From NCBI RefSeq assembly GCF_000423445.1, contig NZ_AUHZ01000006.1:1-64000 (forward strand): 64,000 nucleotides of DNA. Reading direction: 5' to 3'. The notes beneath the pieces are model-generated. The model did not search any database. It had not been told where the DNA came from and worked only from the letters and a program-made list of their open reading frames with translations. Each line of letters opens with the position of its first letter. Within the stretch, counting starts at the first letter, position 1. The translations under genes and the position numbers were made by a program. Source of the DNA: Acidipropionibacterium thoenii DSM 20276 (GTDB lineage: Bacteria; Actinomycetota; Actinomycetes; Propionibacteriales; Propionibacteriaceae). Below are positions 42,619 to 51,574 of the stretch, one piece after another.

Positions 42619-43482
42619 TCAGCTGGAGGGGATCAGCCCGAGCTGCTGGAAACACCGGGCGATGCCCTCGGACGCCGGGCCAGGGATCACCAGCTGCGCG
42701 GCGTCCAGAACCTGCTGGGGAGCCCCCTCCACAGCGACCCCGGTTCCGGCGTAGCCGATCATCTCCAGATCATTGCGGCCGTCGCCGATCGCAACGATGT
42801 CGGCCCGGCGCAGGCCCAGGTGCTTCTCCACGACGGCGATCCCGACGGACTTGTCGACCCCTGCCAGGTACAGCTCGCCGCTGGATCCGGCGCGGCCGGT
42901 GATCGAGTTCGGCAGTGCGCCGACCTGCGGACCGAGTTCCTCGGCGAGCTGGTCGACCGGCATCGGGCCGTCCTGGACCGAGACCTTGCTGAACGAGCAG
43001 CCGGTGAGGTCCTGGTGGACCTCCAGGGTCGGCTCGGGTTCGCCAGGGCCCAGCACGTGCCCAAGGAACCCCTCCAGACGCCGTGCGGATGCCGGTGAGG
43101 TGAGGACCCGGTCGGGGGCCTCGAGGAAGAAGGTGGCATCGGCGGCCGTCAGTGTCGAGGCCACCTCGGCGCCCAGTTCTGCCGGGAACCGGCGGTCGGC
43201 GAGCACCTGGCCGTCGACCTCTGCGTATCCACCGGCAGCGCAGACCAGTCCGTCGAACACTCCGCTGCGCAGCCGAGGGGCCACGAACACCCGGGGCCGA
43301 CCGGTGCACAGGAAGACCCGGTGCCCGGCGGCTCTGGCGGATCGGACGGCGTCCAGATGGGCAGCCGGCACCCGTCCGTGGTCGGCGAAGGTGCCGTCGA
43401 AATCGATGAAGACGCTGCGAGCCGATGCCGTGGCCCCGGACGGTGTCGTGCTGGGTGTCGTGTTCGGCAGATGAGAATCCAT
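42619..43482 (-). CDS. HAD-superfamily IIB (Cof-type) phosphatase
   Basis: 287 residues. Motif I VFIDFDGTFADHG, motif II CTGRPR, motif III Lys region (LAGVDKSVGIAVVEKHLGLR) and motif IV AIGDGRNDLEMIGYAGTGVA. A C2-type cap lies between motifs II and III. Cof-type enzymes remove phosphate from sugar phosphates or flavin-type nucleotides. The N-terminal 20 residues are a Thr/Ser-rich extension. It is followed on the same strand by no other gene. Confidence 0.92.
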   Translation of the reverse strand: MDSHLPNTTPSTTPSGATASARSVFIDFDGTFADHGRVPAAHLDAVRSARAAGHRVFLCTGRPRVFVAPRLRSGVFDGLVCAAGGYAEVDGQVLADRRFPAELGAEVASTLTAADATFFLEAPDRVLTSPASARRLEGFLGHVLGPGEPEPTLEVHQDLTGCSFSKVSVQDGPMPVDQLAEELGPQVGALPNSITGRAGSSGELYLAGVDKSVGIAVVEKHLGLRRADIVAIGDGRNDLEMIGYAGTGVAVEGAPQQVLDAAQLVIPGPASEGIARCFQQLGLIPSS

Positions 43483-43534
43483 GGCGCATCCCGACGAGAT
43501 ATCTCGATGCCCTTGTCGGGCAGGTGTTCAGTGG

Positions 43535-43605
43535 AGCGGGCGACGGGAATCGAACCCGCGTGTCCAGCTTGGGAAGCTGGCGCTCTACCATTGAGCTACG
43601 CCCGC
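43535..43605 (-). tRNA. tRNA-Gly (anticodon CCC)
   Basis: On the minus strand GCGGGCG pairs with CGCCCGC. The D-arm is AGCTCAATGGTAGAGC, the anticodon arm CAGCTTCCCAAGCTG (CCC), and the T-arm CGGGTTCGATTCCCG. The discriminator is T at 43535. CCA is not encoded. The 230 bases to the next gene at 43835 have nothing further that I can identify. Confidence 0.95.
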
Positions 43606-43834
43606 ATGTCGAGGACTGCCCGACAGACTTTAGCCTATTGGCATCGGACCCGTCATATCGGGTCCCGGCTGCTGCGGCGCCAGTGCCTGCGGGATCCGGC
43701 ACGAGCCGATCGAGATCACTCCGGAGGATCGAGTGGCCCGGCGTCCGGTCCGTCGGCGCCCGGATGCGATCGGGGGACGCCGGTGACGCCGGTTAAGCTA
43801 CTGGCGTCCGTCCGCCGATCCCAGGAGCTTCTTG

Positions 43835-44617
43835 ATGGCCGTTGAGCCGCCCGCCCAGTCCACCCTCGCCGCCGATGGCCTCCATGCCGGGTACGAGGAC
43901 GGGCCGGTTCTCAACGGCGTCGACCTGGAGATCGTCTCAGGGCAACCGCCGATCGGACTCATCGGGCCCTCCGGAGTCGGCAAGACGACACTCATCGACG
44001 TGCTGCACGGCACCCTTCGCCCCAGCTCCGGAACCGCGACCTTCAATGGTCAGCCGGTCGCCAAGCTGCGATTCAGCGCGGCCAAGGTCTTCACCGCCGG
44101 TGCCCGATTCATGTCCCAGGACTCCATGACGATCCTCGATCCGCGTGAGACCGTCGAGGGGCGCCTCAAGCTGGCGGCCAAGGAGTCCCGCAAGGGCGGT
44201 CGGCCCCATGACATCGAACCCGAGGAAATGCTGGCGGTCGTCGGGCTGGCCGGCCACTATCTCACCAGGGCGATGCGATCCCTGTCGGGAGGCGAGCAGC
44301 AGCGGGTGGCGCTGGCCACCGCGCTGGCGACCTGGCCGGCGATCCTCGTCCTGGACGAGCCGCTGTCGGCCGTCGACCCCGCGTCCCGCACCACGATCGC
44401 CCGGAGCCTCAGCGGCCTGATCGACGAGTTGGGGATCGGGGTGCTGCTGGCCTCCCAGGATCTCGATCTGATCGGTGAACTGTGCCCCCGGGTGGTCTTC
44501 ATGGCCAGCGGCCGGATCGTGGCCAGAGGGTCGCTGCCCGAGGTGCTGGAGGTCGACCATCCCGACATCCAGGACATGGCCGAGAGCACCAGGGCGGCCT
44601 CCCAGCTGCGGTTCTGA
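43835..44617 (+). CDS. ABC transporter ATP-binding protein (orphan)
   Basis: 260 residues: Walker A GPSGVGKTTLID, Q-loop region FMSQDSMTILDPRETVEGRL (resembling oligopeptide/nickel ATPases DppD/F in having the Q followed by a DP motif), signature LSGGEQQRVALATAL, Walker B ILVLDEPLSAVDP. The usual H-loop His is replaced, as ASQDLDL stands where THD is expected. ATG 43835 follows CAGGAG. No permease is adjacent, so the partner is unknown. Confidence 0.85.
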   Translation: MAVEPPAQSTLAADGLHAGYEDGPVLNGVDLEIVSGQPPIGLIGPSGVGKTTLIDVLHGTLRPSSGTATFNGQPVAKLRFSAAKVFTAGARFMSQDSMTILDPRETVEGRLKLAAKESRKGGRPHDIEPEEMLAVVGLAGHYLTRAMRSLSGGEQQRVALATALATWPAILVLDEPLSAVDPASRTTIARSLSGLIDELGIGVLLASQDLDLIGELCPRVVFMASGRIVARGSLPEVLEVDHPDIQDMAESTRAASQLRF

Positions 44618-44763
44618 GCCTGGGGCAGGGGGTCGCCCTGTTGGCGGGGCCCGGGCTCGGGCGGGGGTGCTCGAGTCGGAGGTGGGGTGCTGTGGTCAGC
44701 GCGTCCAAGCCGTGGGACGCCGTGACGCAATGCGGAAACAGCGTCCCCCAAGGTCGCCCTCAC

Positions 44764-44835
44764 CCACGTTCGTCCTCAAATCCGACGTTCGTCCCGGAAT
44801 TCCAGGACGAACGTCGGATTTGAGGACGAACGTGG
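44764..44835. repeat. 72-bp near-perfect palindrome (dispersed repeat, copy B)
   Basis: Same outer arms as 26162-26233 (CCACGTTCGTCCTCAAATC), same GGAATTCC centre, one mismatch in the stem. Where copy A reads TGGC/GCCA in the stem, copy B reads CGAC/GTCG, so both sides changed together. Located 146 bases after the orphan ABC gene. Confidence 0.9.
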
Positions 44836-44941
44836 ATTCTGGGGGTGGAGTTCGGCCCGGGGGACGGGGGTGGAGTCCTGGCGACGAACGTGGATTCTGG
44901 GGGTGGAGGTTGGCCCTCGGGGACGGAGGTGGGGTCCTGGC
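44825..44941. repeat. 58/59-bp tandem repeat extending from the palindrome
   Basis: Two imperfect units (44825-44882 and 44883-44941) both begin GACGAACGTGGATTCTGGGG, and the start of a third (GACGAGCGTCGG) follows. The first unit overlaps the right end of the 72-bp palindrome. The 44618-44991 gap otherwise contains no gene. Confidence 0.75.
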
Positions 44942-44991
44942 GACGAGCGTCGGCTCCAAGGACGAGGGCGGATACGGCGGCGGCCGACTCC

Positions 44992-45660
44992 TCAGTAGTG
45001 TTCCGCGATCCTGCCGTAACGCACCGGCTGGGGCTCGAAGGGTTCGATGGCCGGTTGAGCGCGGACCGTCGCCCACAGCTGGAACCAGCGCCTCATCGGC
45101 GGGGTCCACACCAGGACACCGCCGGCCAGAGAGAAGGGCAGTGACCACCAGGAGACGGTGTTCATGGTGATCGCCAGCAGAGCTGCGGCCAGCCCGCCGA
45201 TCGCCCCCCAGCGCACCCACCGGCGTCCCAGCCAGGTGTTGACCGCCAGGATTCCGGGCATCGCCACCATCGCGGCGCCGATCACCATCATCAGAGCTGC
45301 CAGCAGCACCGATGCCAGCGATCCGGGACGCGCGTCGGTCCAGGTCATCAGCCGGGTCGTCTCGCGAAAGGTGCGCACGTGGATCGTCCCCCACCAGGCA
45401 GCGGCCATCCCCACTGCCGCAGCCAGTGCCGCCAACCCGAAGCACACTGTCGCCACGATCCCCAGCCGTGCCCTCCGTGGCCTGCCGGTGACGGGGTCGA
45501 CCGCCCGGCCGGCTCTGACCACCGCCAGAGGAGGCAGGGTGCCGATCTCGGTCACCGGGCGGTCACCACGAGCAGCGGCGGCACCGGGCCCGGAGACATC
45601 CGGCAGGGTGGCCGCCGTCCCGGTCTGCGGCCTCGCTCCCGGCAGCATCTGCTCACTCAT
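44992..45660 (-). CDS. Conserved hypothetical membrane protein
   Basis: 222 residues from ATG 45660 (MSEQMLPGARP). A soluble N-terminus of about 65 residues is followed by four TM helices (about 70-92, 118-140, 148-166, 170-188) and a short C-terminal tail rich in Pro/Arg. No catalytic motif and no family that I recognise. It stands just downstream of the ABC-2 export pair in the same direction and might belong to it, but 67 bases separate them. Confidence 0.65.
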   Translation of the reverse strand: MSEQMLPGARPQTGTAATLPDVSGPGAAAARGDRPVTEIGTLPPLAVVRAGRAVDPVTGRPRRARLGIVATVCFGLAALAAAVGMAAAWWGTIHVRTFRETTRLMTWTDARPGSLASVLLAALMMVIGAAMVAMPGILAVNTWLGRRWVRWGAIGGLAAALLAITMNTVSWWSLPFSLAGGVLVWTPPMRRWFQLWATVRAQPAIEPFEPQPVRYGRIAEHY

Positions 45661-45727
45661 GGCCCCCACCTTACGTGGCAACGGCTGACCCCAGCAGAGC
45701 CTCGGAGGCACCCACCTCACCGCCTGG

Positions 45728-46462
45728 TCACGGGGTCCTGCGTCGCAGGGTCGCCATCCCGCCGACCACCGCCAGGATGATGAAGCCGACCAGAACGGCG
45801 CAGTCCCGGGCGACATCTCCTCCCGCATCGGAGCTGGTCGCCAAGCTCTTCATGGCGTCGACCACATAGGACAGTGGCAGCACATCGGAAACCCAGTGCA
45901 GCACCCGCGGCAGCTGGTCGCGGGGCACCAGCAGACCGCACAGCAGGAACTGCGGCAGGATGAGGGCCGGCATGAACTGCACTGCCTGGAACTCGGTGCG
46001 GGCGAAACCCGACGCCAGCAGTCCGAGGCAGGTGCCCAGCAGGGCGGTGAGCACGGCCACCACGACCAACTGCCAGACCTGGCCCTGCAGGTCCAACCCG
46101 CAGACCCAGATCGAGAAGGCCACCACGATGACCGCTTGGAGGGCTGACATCACACCGAACGCCACGGCATAGCCTGCGACGAACGCGGGCTTGGTGACCG
46201 GGGTCGTCCACAGCCTCTCCAGGGTGCCCGAGCGGCGCTCTCGCAGGGTCGAGATGCTGGTGACGATGAACATCACCACCAGCGGGAACAGTCCCAGCAG
46301 GGCCGGTCCGATCCGGTCGAAGAGCTGCGGCTGGTTGTCGTGGTAGATCCACGCCAGCAGCCCCATCAGCACGCACGGCACCACCAGGATCAGTCCGATG
46401 GTCCGCTTGTCGTTGCGCAGCTGGGCCAGTACCCGGCCGGCGGTGGCGAGGCTCCCGTTCAT
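45728..46462 (-). CDS. ABC-2 type transporter permease
   Basis: 244 residues, six TM segments. Family marks are DKRTIGLILVVPCVLMGLLA, STLRERRSGTLERLWTTPVTK (the conserved intracellular motif of ABC-2 drug/antibiotic exporters), GFARTEFQAVQFMPALILPQ and FLLCGLLVPRDQLPRVLHWV. ATG 46462 overlaps the stop of the ATPase gene by four bases. With it, it forms a likely drug- or lipid-export system controlled by the neighbouring TetR. Confidence 0.92.
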   Translation of the reverse strand: MNGSLATAGRVLAQLRNDKRTIGLILVVPCVLMGLLAWIYHDNQPQLFDRIGPALLGLFPLVVMFIVTSISTLRERRSGTLERLWTTPVTKPAFVAGYAVAFGVMSALQAVIVVAFSIWVCGLDLQGQVWQLVVVAVLTALLGTCLGLLASGFARTEFQAVQFMPALILPQFLLCGLLVPRDQLPRVLHWVSDVLPLSYVVDAMKSLATSSDAGGDVARDCAVLVGFIILAVVGGMATLRRRTP

Positions 46463-47376
46463 CGCTGATCCCCGTCCTGTGCGTGGCGACCACTCGACGC
46501 GACGCCGCGGCGCGGCCCGGCCGACCGCGCAGCTGCCGGATCGACCGCCCCATCGGCCCCGGGTTCCAGACGCCTGGGTTCGGGCTGTCTGTCGCCGGCG
46601 CCGTCGATGAGGGCCAGGAAGGCCGCCTCGGCGTCTGAAGTCCCGGTGCGCTCCAACAGCGAGTCGAGGCTCTCGTGGGCCAGCAGCCCGCCGTCACGCA
46701 TCAGCACCAGCTCATCGCAGCGGGCTGCCTCGTCCATCACATGGCTGGAGACCAGCAGAGTCTTCCCGGACGCAGCCAGGTCGTCGAAGAGACGCCACAG
46801 GGACCGCCGCAGCACCGGGTCCAGGCCCACCGTCGGCTCATCGAGGACCAACAGATCCGGGTCGGTGACCAGCGCGCAGGCCAACGAGACCCGGGAGAGC
46901 TGGCCTCCGGAGAGGCGACCTGCCAGTTTTCGCCCCTCGCCGGTGAGGTCCACCTGGTCCAGCACCTCGCCGACCCGGTCCTTCGCGACCCCGGCCAGTC
47001 GGGCGAAGTAGCGAAGGTTCTGCTCCACCGTGAGATCGTCATAGACACTGGGCGCCTGGGTGAGGTAGCCCACCCGACGTCTCAGCGCCGCCGACCCTGC
47101 CGGTTGGCCGAGCACTGTCACTGTTCCCGATCGCACCATCTGTACTCCGACGATGGCCCTCAGCAGGGTCGACTTGCCGGCCCCCGAGGGGCCGAGCAGG
47201 CCGGTGACCAGGCCGGCCGGGATCTGCAGGTCCAGATGGTCGAGGACCGGGCGGCCTCCCCGGTCCACGCACAGTTCCTCGACGGTCACCGCATCCTCTG
47301 CGGCTGCGGGGGCGCGGCCCCCTGCTGCAGTGCGCCTGGTGGTTGTCGGCCCGGGGCCGGTGGTGCGTGATGTCAT
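46459..47376 (-). CDS. ABC-2 type transporter ATP-binding protein
   Basis: 305 residues: Walker A GPSGAGKSTLLRA, Q-loop YLTQAPSVYDDLTVEQNLRY, signature LSGGQLSRVSLACAL, Walker B LLVLDEPTVGLDP, H-loop VSSHVMDEAARCD. The C-terminal 60 residues are an extension rich in Arg/Ala. DrrA-like. First gene of a two-gene unit, 33 bases from the TetR stop and in the same direction. Confidence 0.93.
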   Translation of the reverse strand: MTSRTTGPGPTTTRRTAAGGRAPAAAEDAVTVEELCVDRGGRPVLDHLDLQIPAGLVTGLLGPSGAGKSTLLRAIVGVQMVRSGTVTVLGQPAGSAALRRRVGYLTQAPSVYDDLTVEQNLRYFARLAGVAKDRVGEVLDQVDLTGEGRKLAGRLSGGQLSRVSLACALVTDPDLLVLDEPTVGLDPVLRRSLWRLFDDLAASGKTLLVSSHVMDEAARCDELVLMRDGGLLAHESLDSLLERTGTSDAEAAFLALIDGAGDRQPEPRRLEPGADGAVDPAAARSAGPRRGVASSGRHAQDGDQR

Positions 47377-47409
47377 GGCGATCAGCCTAGGAACGGGCGG
47401 GCCGACCGG

Positions 47410-48057
47410 TCACGGTCTGGGCCCCGGCGATGAATTCCGGACCTCGGCGGTCGACAACCTGCCGGAGAGATAGTGCTGGAGGGTCGGGCCGTACAGCTCG
47501 GCGAGCCGACTCCGGCTCATCGAGGCGACCGGCTCCATCCGCAGCGCGTACCGCATCATGGCCATCCCGAGCATCTGACTCAGGACCAGGGTGGCGCGCA
47601 GGCTCCGCTCGTCCGGATCTGCGAGCTGGGAGACCCGCTCCCCGATCTGCCGGGTGATGAATTCTCTGGCGCCGGCTGTGAGGTCGGGTGCGGCCAGCAT
47701 CGTGGCGGCGAACTCGGTGAATCTGCCGGATCGCCCGGCGGCGTCCCACACCGCGGTGAAGGCGAGCACCAGAGCCGCCCCGTGCCGAGAGGGAGGAATG
47801 GCGTTCAGCATCCCGAACACCTGCACCGGATCCGCCGAGACGTGGGCGGTGGCGGTGAGGAAGAGCTCGGCCTTGCCACTGAAGTAGTGGTGGACCAGGG
47901 CCGGATCGACGCCCGCCCGTCGGGCGACGGCCCGCAGCGAGACGCGGTCGAAGGGGAGGGTGGAGAACAGCTCGTGGGCCGCCGTCACGATCTCCGCCCG
48001 GGTGTCGTGGACGCCGGGCCGCCTGCCGCGCGGCCTGGGCCTGCCGGGATCAGTCAC
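47410..48057 (-). CDS. TetR-family transcriptional regulator
   Basis: 215 residues. I chose GTG 48057 because GGGAGGTGATC precedes it; ATG 48081 is possible. The HTH is TRAEIVTAAHELFSTLPFDR followed by VSLRAVARRAGVDPALVHHY and FSGKAELF. The C-terminal ligand domain resembles TetR_C of AcrR-like regulators (SRHGAALVLAFTAVWDAAGR, LSQMLGMAMMRYALRMEP). It lies directly before the ABC-2 export pair in the same direction, so it probably regulates that pair and itself. Confidence 0.92.
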   Translation of the reverse strand: MTDPGRPRPRGRRPGVHDTRAEIVTAAHELFSTLPFDRVSLRAVARRAGVDPALVHHYFSGKAELFLTATAHVSADPVQVFGMLNAIPPSRHGAALVLAFTAVWDAAGRSGRFTEFAATMLAAPDLTAGAREFITRQIGERVSQLADPDERSLRATLVLSQMLGMAMMRYALRMEPVASMSRSRLAELYGPTLQHYLSGRLSTAEVRNSSPGPRP

Positions 48058-48166
48058 GGCGATCACCTCCCGGTCGTTCATCCTGCCATTCAGCGGTGGC
48101 GGTGCCGCAATAATGGGAAGGCCCCGTCCGAGGACACCCACCAACAGCCCATCAGAGGAGATCGTT

Positions 48167-48892
48167 GTGACCCCACGCCCCGGAACCGACAGCCCGGAAC
48201 CGCAGACGCCGGCGGCGCACTCTCCGGCGACCGGCGCGCCGGCGACCTGGAGCACCGTGTTGTTCGACATGGACGGCACCATCGTTGACTCGGTGGAGTG
48301 CATCGGCGGTGCCCTGGAGCTGATGGCCGAGGATCTTGGACTGCCCGCACCAGACCTCTCCGACGTCACCACCTTCATGGGACCGCCGATGCACGACACC
48401 GTCGAGCGGATCACCGGGTTCACCGATCCACGGCAGATCGACCGGGCCTCGGCCCGGTACCGAGCTCATCATGATGAGCTGGAGTATCTGGTGAGCGTCT
48501 ACCCAGGGATGGTGGAACTCATCGGCGAACTGCACGAGGCCGGTATCGCAGTCGGTGTGGCCACCTCCAAGAGGGCTCGGATCGCCCGCCGTTGGCTGAC
48601 CGACTACCACCTGGGCGAGGATGTCGACGTCATCGCCGGCGCCTCGGAGGACCAGGCGGGAGCCGACAAGGCAGGCATCATCGCCTCCGCTCTCGACCAG
48701 CTGGCCGAGCTGGGAGCCGACACCTCCCGGACGGTGATGGTCGGGGATCGCCGTCATGACATCGAGGGGGCCGCGAGCCACGCCCTCGAGACCATCTATG
48801 TCGAGTGGGGCTACGGAACCGAGGCCGAGGCCCGGACCGCCGCCCACCGGGTCGCCACGATGGCCGAGCTGCGCCGACTGCTGCTCGGCTGA
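48167..48892 (+). CDS. HAD hydrolase, phosphoglycolate-phosphatase-like
   Basis: 241 residues from GTG 48167, with AGAGGAG upstream. Motif I STVLFDMDGTIVDSVECIGG, motif II GVATSKRARIARRW, motif IV VGDRRHDIEGAASH, then a C-terminal VEWGYG that is typical of the Gph/PpaX group. The first 25 residues are an unstructured extension. It is divergent from the TetR gene. Substrate (2-phosphoglycolate, pyrophosphate or nucleotide) not decided. Confidence 0.88.
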   Translation: MTPRPGTDSPEPQTPAAHSPATGAPATWSTVLFDMDGTIVDSVECIGGALELMAEDLGLPAPDLSDVTTFMGPPMHDTVERITGFTDPRQIDRASARYRAHHDELEYLVSVYPGMVELIGELHEAGIAVGVATSKRARIARRWLTDYHLGEDVDVIAGASEDQAGADKAGIIASALDQLAELGADTSRTVMVGDRRHDIEGAASHALETIYVEWGYGTEAEARTAAHRVATMAELRRLLLG

Positions 48893-48900
48893 GGACGTTG

Positions 48901-48942
48901 GAGGGCCCGGGCGCTGATCCGTCGATCAGCGCTCGGGCCCTC
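48901..48942. terminator. Bidirectional terminator between HAD and CoA-transferase genes
   Basis: GAGGGCCCGGGCGCTGATC pairs with GATCAGCGCTCGGGCCCTC around CGTC, nine bases after the HAD stop and 38 before the converging stop. Confidence 0.8.
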
Positions 48943-48980
48943 AAACAGTTCGTACCGGCAGTTCAGACCGGCGTCAGGAC

Positions 48981-50495
48981 TCAGTCGAGCTTCATCGTGC
49001 CGTTCGCCAGGTACCTGGTGTGCCAGCTGTAGGCCTCGTCGAGCAGGTGCGGGGTCTGCTTGAACTTGCAGTCGCGCAGCGCCCGGTCGAAGTAGTCCTG
49101 CAGCATCTCCCGGTAGTCCGGGTGGGCGCAGTTCTCGATGATCTTGGGGGCGCGCTGGCGAGGAGCCAGGCCACGCAGATCGGCGATCCCCTGCTCGGTG
49201 ATGATGACCATCGTGTCGTGCTCGGTGTGATCGACATGGGAGACCATCGGCACGATCGCCGAGATCTTGCCGCCCTTGGCGGTCGAGGGGGAGACGAAGG
49301 CCGAGATGAAGGCGTTGCGGGTGAAGTCGCCCGAACCGCCCACCCCGTTCATCATCCGCGAGCCCATCACGTGGGTGGAGTTGACGTTGCCGTAGATGTC
49401 GGCCTCGATCATGCCGTTGGCGCCCAGCACGCCGAGCCGGCGGATCACCTCGGGATGGTTCGAGATCTCCTGGGGGCGCAGGATGATGTGGTCTCGGTAG
49501 AACCGCGCGTTCTCATTCATCTTGTGCGCGTAGTCCGGCGACAGCGAGAAGGCGGTGGCCGAGGCGACGTCGACCTTGCCGGCGTCGATCAGATCGATCA
49601 TGCCGTCCTGGATGACCTCGGTGTAGGAGGTGAGGTGCTCCAGGTCGGAGTGCAGCAGCCCGTCGAGCACCGCATTGGGGATATTGCCGACGCCCGACTG
49701 CAGGGGCAGCAGGTTCTTCGGCATCCGGCCCTGGGCGACCTCGTTGTCGTAGAAGTCGAGGAGGTAACCGGCGATCTTGTGAGACGCCTCGTCGATCGGC
49801 TTGAAGGGGGAGTTGCGATCGGGGTCATGGGTCTGGATGACCGCGACGACCTTGTTCGCCGGCACCCGCAGGAAGGTCTCACCGATCCGGTCACCGGGAT
49901 GGGTGATCGGGATCGGGACGCGGTTCGGCGGCAGCGCGAAGCCGTAGTAGATGTCGTGCATCCCCTCGAGGTCCTCGGACTGCCAGTCGTTGACCTCGAT
50001 GATGATCTTGTCGGCCTTCTCGACGTAGACGGCATTGTTGCCGATCGAGGAGGTGGGGATGACATTGCCGTCGGCGGTGATCTTGGTGGCCTCGATCACG
50101 GCGTAGTCGAGGTTCCCGAAGAATCCCTCACGGACCTGCATGCCGAACTGCGACAGGTGGATGTCGGCGTAGTAGCTGGTGCCGTCGTTGATCTTGGCCC
50201 GCATCGTGGGGTCGGACTGGTACGGGGAGCGCAGCCCGATGCCGTCCACTCCGGCCAGCTCGCCGTCGAGCTCGGGGGCGGTGGAGGCCCCGGTGAACAC
50301 ATTGACGGTGAAGTGCTCACCCTTCTCGTGGGCCGCCTTGATGCGCTTGGCCAGCGCCGGGGGGAACTCCTTGGGGTAGCCGGACCCGGTGAAGCCACCA
50401 AAGCCGATCTGGGCGCCGTCATGGATGAGAGCGGCGGCATCGTCGGCGCTCATCACCTTCTGACGCATCGCCTCGTTGGCAATCCGATCTGACAT
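48981..50495 (-). CDS. Acetyl-CoA hydrolase/CoA-transferase family (succinyl-CoA:acetate CoA-transferase-like)
   Basis: 504 residues, the length of Cat1/AarC/ScpC enzymes. Landmarks are GAQIGFGGFTGSGYPKEFP at the N-terminal CoA site, NDWQSEDLEGMHDIY, LQSGVGNIPNAVLDGL, the segment SYTEVIQDG with the probable catalytic Glu, GANGMIEADIYGNVNSTHVM, and GGSGDFTRNAF. Such enzymes pass CoA between succinyl-CoA and acetate (or propionyl-CoA and succinate in propionibacteria, where they close the Wood-Werkman cycle). ATG 50495 follows GGAGGA. Monocistronic. Confidence 0.92.
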   Translation of the reverse strand: MSDRIANEAMRQKVMSADDAAALIHDGAQIGFGGFTGSGYPKEFPPALAKRIKAAHEKGEHFTVNVFTGASTAPELDGELAGVDGIGLRSPYQSDPTMRAKINDGTSYYADIHLSQFGMQVREGFFGNLDYAVIEATKITADGNVIPTSSIGNNAVYVEKADKIIIEVNDWQSEDLEGMHDIYYGFALPPNRVPIPITHPGDRIGETFLRVPANKVVAVIQTHDPDRNSPFKPIDEASHKIAGYLLDFYDNEVAQGRMPKNLLPLQSGVGNIPNAVLDGLLHSDLEHLTSYTEVIQDGMIDLIDAGKVDVASATAFSLSPDYAHKMNENARFYRDHIILRPQEISNHPEVIRRLGVLGANGMIEADIYGNVNSTHVMGSRMMNGVGGSGDFTRNAFISAFVSPSTAKGGKISAIVPMVSHVDHTEHDTMVIITEQGIADLRGLAPRQRAPKIIENCAHPDYREMLQDYFDRALRDCKFKQTPHLLDEAYSWHTRYLANGTMKLD

Positions 50496-50638
50496 CTGTC
50501 CTCCTGCACTGCTGCATGCATTGTCTGTGAATCAGTGGTGTCTGTGAATCGGGGGTCCGCCCGGATGGGTTCGGGACCTCCCGAAAGCCAGTGATGAGGA
50601 TATCCGAAGGCCTTCTCCGGCCAGTCGGCGGGGGCCGG

Positions 50639-51574
50639 TCAGAGCGGGGCGACGCCGATCCGCAGACTGAGGGTGAGGGTCTGGCCGGGTTCCAGGTCGA
50701 TCGCGTGCTGCTTGGCGGCACCGGTCTCCACGCAGACGAAGTCCCGCCATGCGGTGCCGGTGAGATCGGTGCGGGTGCCGGTGGTGAGGTGCGGGTTCCA
50801 GACCACCGCGGTCGGACAGCCCCCGTCCTCTTGAGATGACGCGGCAGCTTCGCGGCCGCCCCGGCGGTCGGCCAGCAGGCAGTGGGTCTGCAGGGTGATG
50901 CGTCGCGCCCAGGCGGGATCGATCAGCACCAGCGGGCCGGGAGGGTCCTGCACCACGGTGTCGGTGTCGATGGTGACGGCCAGCCGGTCGGCGTCCAGTC
51001 GGCCCTGCCGGCCGGTCGCGTAGTTGTGGAAGGTGGCTCCCCGGACCCCCTGCAACCAGGCCCGCGAGGCGTCGCCGACCCGAAGATAGCTGTGCCAGAC
51101 CCCCTCGACCTGCTGGCTGCGGGAGCCGGTGGAGGTGAGGGAGAGGGTCAGCGTGGCGGCCTGCCCGGTGAGTTCGGTGGCGTGCAGGGCACTGACCCCG
51201 GGCAGCTCGGCGCGGTAGCGGACCGCCAGCCGGTCCGCCCGGTCGACGACGGTCTCGCGGTCGAAGTCGGTCAACCTCATGACCCCGTGCTGGGGTTCCT
51301 GGTCGTCGCGGGGGCCGTGGCCGAACCATGGCGCGCAGACCGGGATCCCGCCGCGGATCACCCCCGGCAGCTCCTGGGGGTCTGCGGGTTCGAACCAGAT
51401 CACCGGCTGCGATGTCTCCGGGTGCCGGTCGGCGTCCTGGCCGATGGGCTGCCAGCCGAGCAGCTGGGCGCCGTGGTCGGCGATCATCCAGCGGCCGTCC
51501 TGGCGGGTGGTGACCGGTCCTGGCAGCTGATCCCCGATCTCGCTCGGTTCGATCCCCCCGGTCGGCCGGCTCAT
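50639..51574 (-). CDS. Aldose 1-epimerase family, hexose-6-phosphate mutarotase-like
   Basis: 311 residues. The beta-sandwich fold shows ADHGAQLLGWQP, PVIWFEPADPQELPGVIRGG, then GIPVCAPWFGHGP with substrate Arg/His, QHGVMRLTDF, VEGVWHSYLRVGD (His) and WRDFVCVETGA (catalytic Glu). The order matches D-hexose-6-phosphate epimerase (YeaD). The start ATG 51574 overlaps the TGA of the phosphatase gene, so the two are co-translated. It interconverts anomers of glucose-6-phosphate. Confidence 0.88.
   Translation of the reverse strand: MSRPTGGIEPSEIGDQLPGPVTTRQDGRWMIADHGAQLLGWQPIGQDADRHPETSQPVIWFEPADPQELPGVIRGGIPVCAPWFGHGPRDDQEPQHGVMRLTDFDRETVVDRADRLAVRYRAELPGVSALHATELTGQAATLTLSLTSTGSRSQQVEGVWHSYLRVGDASRAWLQGVRGATFHNYATGRQGRLDADRLAVTIDTDTVVQDPPGPLVLIDPAWARRITLQTHCLLADRRGGREAAASSQEDGGCPTAVVWNPHLTTGTRTDLTGTAWRDFVCVETGAAKQHAIDLEPGQTLTLSLRIGVAPL

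Noticed and set aside
43835-47376. Treating the ABC ATPase at 43835 as part of the ABC-2 export system at 45728-47376
   Set aside because: It lies on the opposite strand, 1.1 kb away, and the export system has its own ATPase.
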